Origin: JAGNXB01 sp942490895
Lineage (GTDB): Bacteria > Bacteroidota > Bacteroidia > Chitinophagales > Saprospiraceae
Assembly (NCBI GenBank): GCA_942490895.1
Contig: CALNZC010000069.1
Location: 1 to 64,000, forward strand
Length of the DNA stretch: 64,000 bases
Direction of reading: 5' to 3'
The translations under genes were made by a program, and so were the position numbers. Under the pieces are notes generated by a model. It did not search any database. It was not told the origin of the DNA and saw only the letters and a list, made by a program, of their open reading frames with translations. Shown here piece after piece: positions 61,701 to 64,000 of the stretch. Every line of letters starts with the position of its first letter. Within the stretch, counting starts at the first letter, position 1.

Positions 61701-62136
61701 GGTTGATCACAACTGCATTTTCCTTCTGGACGCGTGTTGGCAGAATTCGCATCAGACTATCACCAATGGCGATTTGAACAAGAAAAAGATAGGCTACTGC
61801 ACTATGAATGAACAGGTTGAATCCTAAAAAATAGGGAATATGTGAGGCTACATTATCAGAAAAAATCTTTTCTCGTGATGAATACATCAGGAAGATGACC
61901 ATTTCCAACAACAGGACAAATGCATAAATCATCCACCCTCTGATTGGTGTCTTTCTAGATTTCAACATCCACCAGGCGCCTCCAGAAAGCAGGCCCAAAA
62001 CAACCAGAATGCCCACATTGGGCAGATCCTGGATCACTAAGCCATAATACGGGTGAAAGCCTAAATAACTGAACAGTACCAGGAGAGTCCAGATCGCTCC
62101 AAACCCGATAATCAGCCATTTATTTACATTTTCCAT
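58729..62136 (-). CDS. Large polytopic membrane protein, GT-C-like, with two L-T-x-E-Q modules inserted
   Basis: A 1,135-residue inner-membrane protein with many hydrophobic segments in both halves. The pattern, together with a short acidic loop followed by a helix (AFPTGFDAVSLYMNRSHLI), resembles GT-C glycosyltransferases that use polyprenyl-phosphate sugars, and the GT2/DUF2304 pair lies directly downstream. No family match can be claimed with certainty. Between membrane segments, residues about 500-700 form a soluble loop with two copies of a 60-residue module (60,522 to 60,095). Copy 1 has MGLQLNPEQ to NVLTPEQ; copy 2 has ITLSNDQ to TVLTREQ. The small lipoprotein at 56,078 carries the same module. 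The C-terminal part has further membrane helices and a soluble tail (KIYRIGTHLNYHILQNDKRV). It is separated from the upstream GT4 gene by 70 bases. Confidence 0.8.
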   Translation of the reverse strand: MENVNKWLIIGFGAIWTLLVLFSYLGFHPYYGLVIQDLPNVGILVVLGLLSGGAWWMLKSRKTPIRGWMIYAFVLLLEMVIFLMYSSREKIFSDNVASHIPYFLGFNLFIHSAVAYLFLVQIAIGDSLMRILPTRVQKENAVVINLAVGLSITGFVLVILGLVGGLNVWVLWALTLVPVAFRYRMLIEVLKQFFWVPIKKGVTSGWGIIPIMMLLIAVAFNQISALKAFPTGFDAVSLYMNRSHLIAQYGGLIAGGQADGWPLWTSLGELMFQSVSVSIMLSHSAMLLCLFAFYRLARMVLTKQSSWLAVAVFYINPAFSFHAAHDAKVDLGFLFILLTTILLLLDLRQQSRAQQAENPTDQNGAALSWMPWVMAGWLSGYAFGIKYTAIMFMIGLMAMLFRWQWGWRGAAGLFFTTLGGLFLVGIDQFGYMELGDTPPSTFAIIGFGLGLPLLVWAAIRRPKVMASMGIAIGCFSLAALMSFSPWMIKNASEHESVSVNNLLVGMAPTALLDPNLDVKGELSMVEFQKRVLYNSLENMGLQLNPEQRQRSEEILIQIIIGETDTSSVEAQSQFARNQIMLNVLTPEQRQIAEASINQFGLDYSAMEEDISMGCELIIESLKRRGITLSNDQKDLVVSLLRGNDVMVEDMTERRTRLAALRQDIFNTVLTREQFETATGQKQGALAQAFGKHPVKASFFGGTKREEIRRYLGFEAGAPLYFSVPYDLTMNTNIPFSRYLDISFLFLLLLPFMFFGRSWYRNLIVAIGFLGFWLISVLSLYPMDTRLDPTALNGSILAQMGQPLSGLAALPGMLFIPLQTLLVRLGNSLNVLNQWLSDWSFLQTYIVVLALFAVAAWVLREKISRLPEALGSFLVFALAFGGLWFFFSNAIVWYGFILFMVGFLLIIWLTDHISEWYPELSKNLLTKWWRIAVGTSMVLCMSLFLVSATQNQAGARLIFQSPFLQYASSDMTAEKSLGMFRPYMAEAIEKMNEDPSTKIYRIGTHLNYHILQNDKRVLEDNQLGIYMDLSKKMLDKDDFLRKLIDNGFKYVLYNVNLAGTDLTPEQTLAKKANEVLMLLFDSPLATPIFTDNFIEDPAVPSTKVGDKVWPGKPGLGGKTTVPGTFILFELATKEGN

Positions 62137-62206
62137 AGTGGCAGTGGTATTAGTTGATCAAGTACTTTACGTAAAATGCTACGGATTGTTCCTTCTTCAT
62201 CCGCCT

Positions 62207-63388
62207 CTAGTGTGGTGATACAGAATGGTTTGACTCCAAACCAAATTGTGTGTCATCGACCCATAAAGTTTTCAGGTTGCGGATAAATTCACGGGCATGA
62301 ATATCCCAACTAAATGTCTTGGCACGCTTGAGACATGCGGTTTGCAATTGGAGGCGATCTTCTTTCGATAGTTGATCCATTTGAGCCATTTGGCCAGCTA
62401 TGCTTGCTACATCTTCAGGGTCAACATACCATGCCGTATCTCCACCCACCTCTGGCAAGCTGGACACTTCCGAACAGATCACAGGACATCCACAGGCAAA
62501 CGCCTCCAAAACAGGCAAACCGAAGCCTTCATACTCTGAGGGGTAAACCAATGCTGTGGCATGTGAATACAATGCTGTCAGTTGATCCTGAGTGACGTAA
62601 CCTGTCAAGAATACATCCGTTCGATAAGGATGGCGTTCCAGCGCTTCAAAAAAGGGTTCTGCCTTCCAGCCACGTTCACCGACAATGACCAAGTTCACGA
62701 TTTTATTATGATCCTGTCGGAATAGTCGATATGCCTCTAATAACCGAACCAGATTCTTTCGTGGCTCAATTGTGCCTACGACCAGCCAATACGGCGATGT
62801 AATCTTCAAAGCTTTGAGTACTCCCGTATCCTCAACCCGCTGCATGGTTATATCGTAGCCCAATAAAATCGGCGCCACACGGCCTTGCGTAAAAGGGAAC
62901 ACCCTGTGGATATCACTGGCGGTGTAGGCCGAATTGGCCACAATGAGCGTTGCCTTTCGCAAGATCCCTTTCAAGAATATCCGTTGTAACCATTGACTGT
63001 GGAAACGGTGGTACTGTGGAAAGAGCAAGGGGGTTAAATCATGAATGACAGTCACCCGTTTGATTCGCTTGGGAAGATTGAAAGGTCCGAAATGAGCGGG
63101 TTCAATGACGGCATCTACACGATTCCACCAGAGAATGAATGGAACAATCAAGAACAGGCGCAATGCTGCCAGGCCGAGGCCAATCCGGATATTGGGGACC
63201 GCAATCTGCCGCACCCCTTTCAAATGAGGATCCTTTTTTTCACGTAACAATAGAAACTCAAAATCACATGGTACGGCCAGAAGCCCATTGACTAATTCAC
63301 GTGTATAAACATGCACCCCACCCTTCTGATTGTCTATGGGATCAGCGATAATGGCAATGCGCTTCTTTCGGTTCAGTGCAGAAGTCAT
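62207..63388 (-). CDS. GT4 glycosyltransferase
   Basis: A 393-residue GT-B glycosyltransferase. The N-terminal domain has RIAIIADPIDNQKGGVHVYT and VIHDLTPLLFPQYHRFHSQW. The C-terminal domain has VGTIEPRKNLVRLLEAYRLF, LVIVGERGWK, and YPSEYEGFGLPVLEAFACG with the E-x7-E motif. It overlaps the upstream GT4 gene by four bases (ATGA), so both are translated together. The family often makes mannose- or heptose-containing surface glycans; the specific linkage is unknown. Confidence 0.93.
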   Translation of the reverse strand: MTSALNRKKRIAIIADPIDNQKGGVHVYTRELVNGLLAVPCDFEFLLLREKKDPHLKGVRQIAVPNIRIGLGLAALRLFLIVPFILWWNRVDAVIEPAHFGPFNLPKRIKRVTVIHDLTPLLFPQYHRFHSQWLQRIFLKGILRKATLIVANSAYTASDIHRVFPFTQGRVAPILLGYDITMQRVEDTGVLKALKITSPYWLVVGTIEPRKNLVRLLEAYRLFRQDHNKIVNLVIVGERGWKAEPFFEALERHPYRTDVFLTGYVTQDQLTALYSHATALVYPSEYEGFGLPVLEAFACGCPVICSEVSSLPEVGGDTAWYVDPEDVASIAGQMAQMDQLSKEDRLQLQTACLKRAKTFSWDIHAREFIRNLKTLWVDDTQFGLESNHSVSPH

Positions 63389-64000
63389 GAGCGGTCACCG
63401 TTATGGGTCGGATTGGATTCGATAATCTGCTGATAGACATTCAGCGTTTGAAAGGCCGTCTTCAACCAGGAGAAATACCAGGATCGCTCCAGAGCCTTTT
63501 GTCCAAATTCCTGGCGAAGATTCGGTTCATCGACAAATCTTGCCATACACCTGGCAATATCATCCGGATTCGATGGATCGGCTGGCAATCCTCCTTGTGC
63601 AATCACTTCTGGCATGGCGCTATTCTGTCCATAGATCACAGGTGTTCCGCATCGCATGGCCTCAAGTGGAGGCAATCCGAACCCTTCATAATAGGCCACA
63701 TAACAAAGAGCCAGGGCATGATCATATAATTGAGGAAGGTCGTCATCCAGGACATGACCTGTAAAAACGATCCGATCAAATCCAGGCGAACGTGCATCTG
63801 CCAAATCCTCCAATTTCCAACCTCTTCGTCCACAAATGACCAGATGGACATCATCATATTGCGCATTTGTGGCCAGAGACAAAAAGGCCTGAATGACATG
63901 TTTGAGGTTCTTTCGGGGTTCCAATGTAGACAGACTGATCAGATAAGGCCCCGAAGGGAGTGCATACCGCTGTTGGATCTCCGCCCATTCCCGTTCGTTC
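63385..64000 (-). CDS. GT4 glycosyltransferase, partial (5' end beyond the window)
   Basis: The C-terminal 204 codons of a GT4 enzyme; the frame stays open to the last base of the window. Visible motifs are YLISLSTLEPRKNLKHVIQA, LVICGRRGWKLEDL, VFTGHVLDDDLPQLYDHALA and YYEGFGLPPLEAMRCGTPVI with the E-x7-E motif. An apparent start at 63924 is a TTG inside the STLEPRKN motif and is not the real start. It is a paralog of the next gene and overlaps it by four bases. Confidence 0.92.
   Translation of the reverse strand, partial: NEREWAEIQQRYALPSGPYLISLSTLEPRKNLKHVIQAFLSLATNAQYDDVHLVICGRRGWKLEDLADARSPGFDRIVFTGHVLDDDLPQLYDHALALCYVAYYEGFGLPPLEAMRCGTPVIYGQNSAMPEVIAQGGLPADPSNPDDIARCMARFVDEPNLRQEFGQKALERSWYFSWLKTAFQTLNVYQQIIESNPTHNGDRS

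Noticed and set aside
1..64000. Transfer RNA, ribosomal RNA, insertion sequences, integrases, attachment sites
   Set aside because: I read both strands for tRNA-like cloverleaf ends, transposase or integrase motifs and terminal inverted repeats flanking genes, and saw none that I could support by eye.

Overview
The window reads as a chromosomal segment of a member of the phylum Bacteroidota, most likely a Saprospiria-like gliding or surface-attached bacterium. The evidence is direct: giant surface proteins ending in the type B C-terminal signal of the type IX secretion system (T9SS, 'gliding motility-associated' domain), a PorP/SprF-family protein, a PorE-like OmpA protein, DUF4199 and DUF2304 proteins, a BatA/von Willebrand membrane protein, and promoters of the TTTG-N19-TAnnTTTG kind. 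I see no rRNA, tRNA, CRISPR array, insertion sequence or phage gene.

Layout. Bases 1-26,178 (+) hold three tandem giant adhesin genes. The first is cut by the window start and has 17 visible DUF11 repeats followed by 14 HYR-like repeats; the second has 13 and the third 25 HYR-like repeats. All three end in the same SprB-like / Ig-like / T9SS C-terminal block, and each is closed by a strong hairpin terminator. Bases 26,230-35,096 (-) form a three-gene operon: a fourth T9SS cargo with thrombospondin type 3-like calcium repeats, then a PorP/SprF protein, then a PorE-like OmpA protein. Bases 35,256-39,645 carry a secreted S9 peptidase, murQ, an SPFH membrane protein and an Arc-like small protein. 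Bases 39,653-43,638 (-) encode a complete GDP-D-glycero-D-manno-heptose route (gmhA, hddA, a fused hddC-gmhB) plus a sugar-nucleotide 4,6-dehydratase; a glycosyltransferase gene diverges from it. Bases 44,853-50,731 (-) hold a secreted hypothetical protein, a GT2/DUF4199 pair, a dihydroorotase-like protein that has lost its catalytic residues, and a BatA/vWA protein. Bases 50,953-56,042 (+) are the most notable region: carrier protein, stand-alone adenylation enzyme, acyl-CoA-dehydrogenase-like enzyme, FADH2-dependent halogenase and methyltransferase, the gene set expected for making a halogenated pyrrole from proline. A small lipoprotein gene follows. Bases 56,578-64,000 (-) are a glycan operon with three GT4 glycosyltransferases, a GT2, a frameshifted DUF2304 gene and a large polytopic membrane protein.

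How it fits together. Most of the window serves the cell surface: T9SS-exported adhesins with their dedicated outer-membrane partners, a nucleotide-activated heptose pathway, and at least six glycosyltransferases. The halogenase cassette is a self-contained specialised-metabolism unit set among these genes.

Sequence quality. Reading frames break at four places (about 680-735, 19,220-20,175, 33,146 and 57,864-57,870). In each case the correct amino-acid motifs continue in another frame, and two breaks lie at homopolymers. Uncorrected consensus errors are the simplest explanation, although real gene decay or phase variation cannot be excluded from one sequence.
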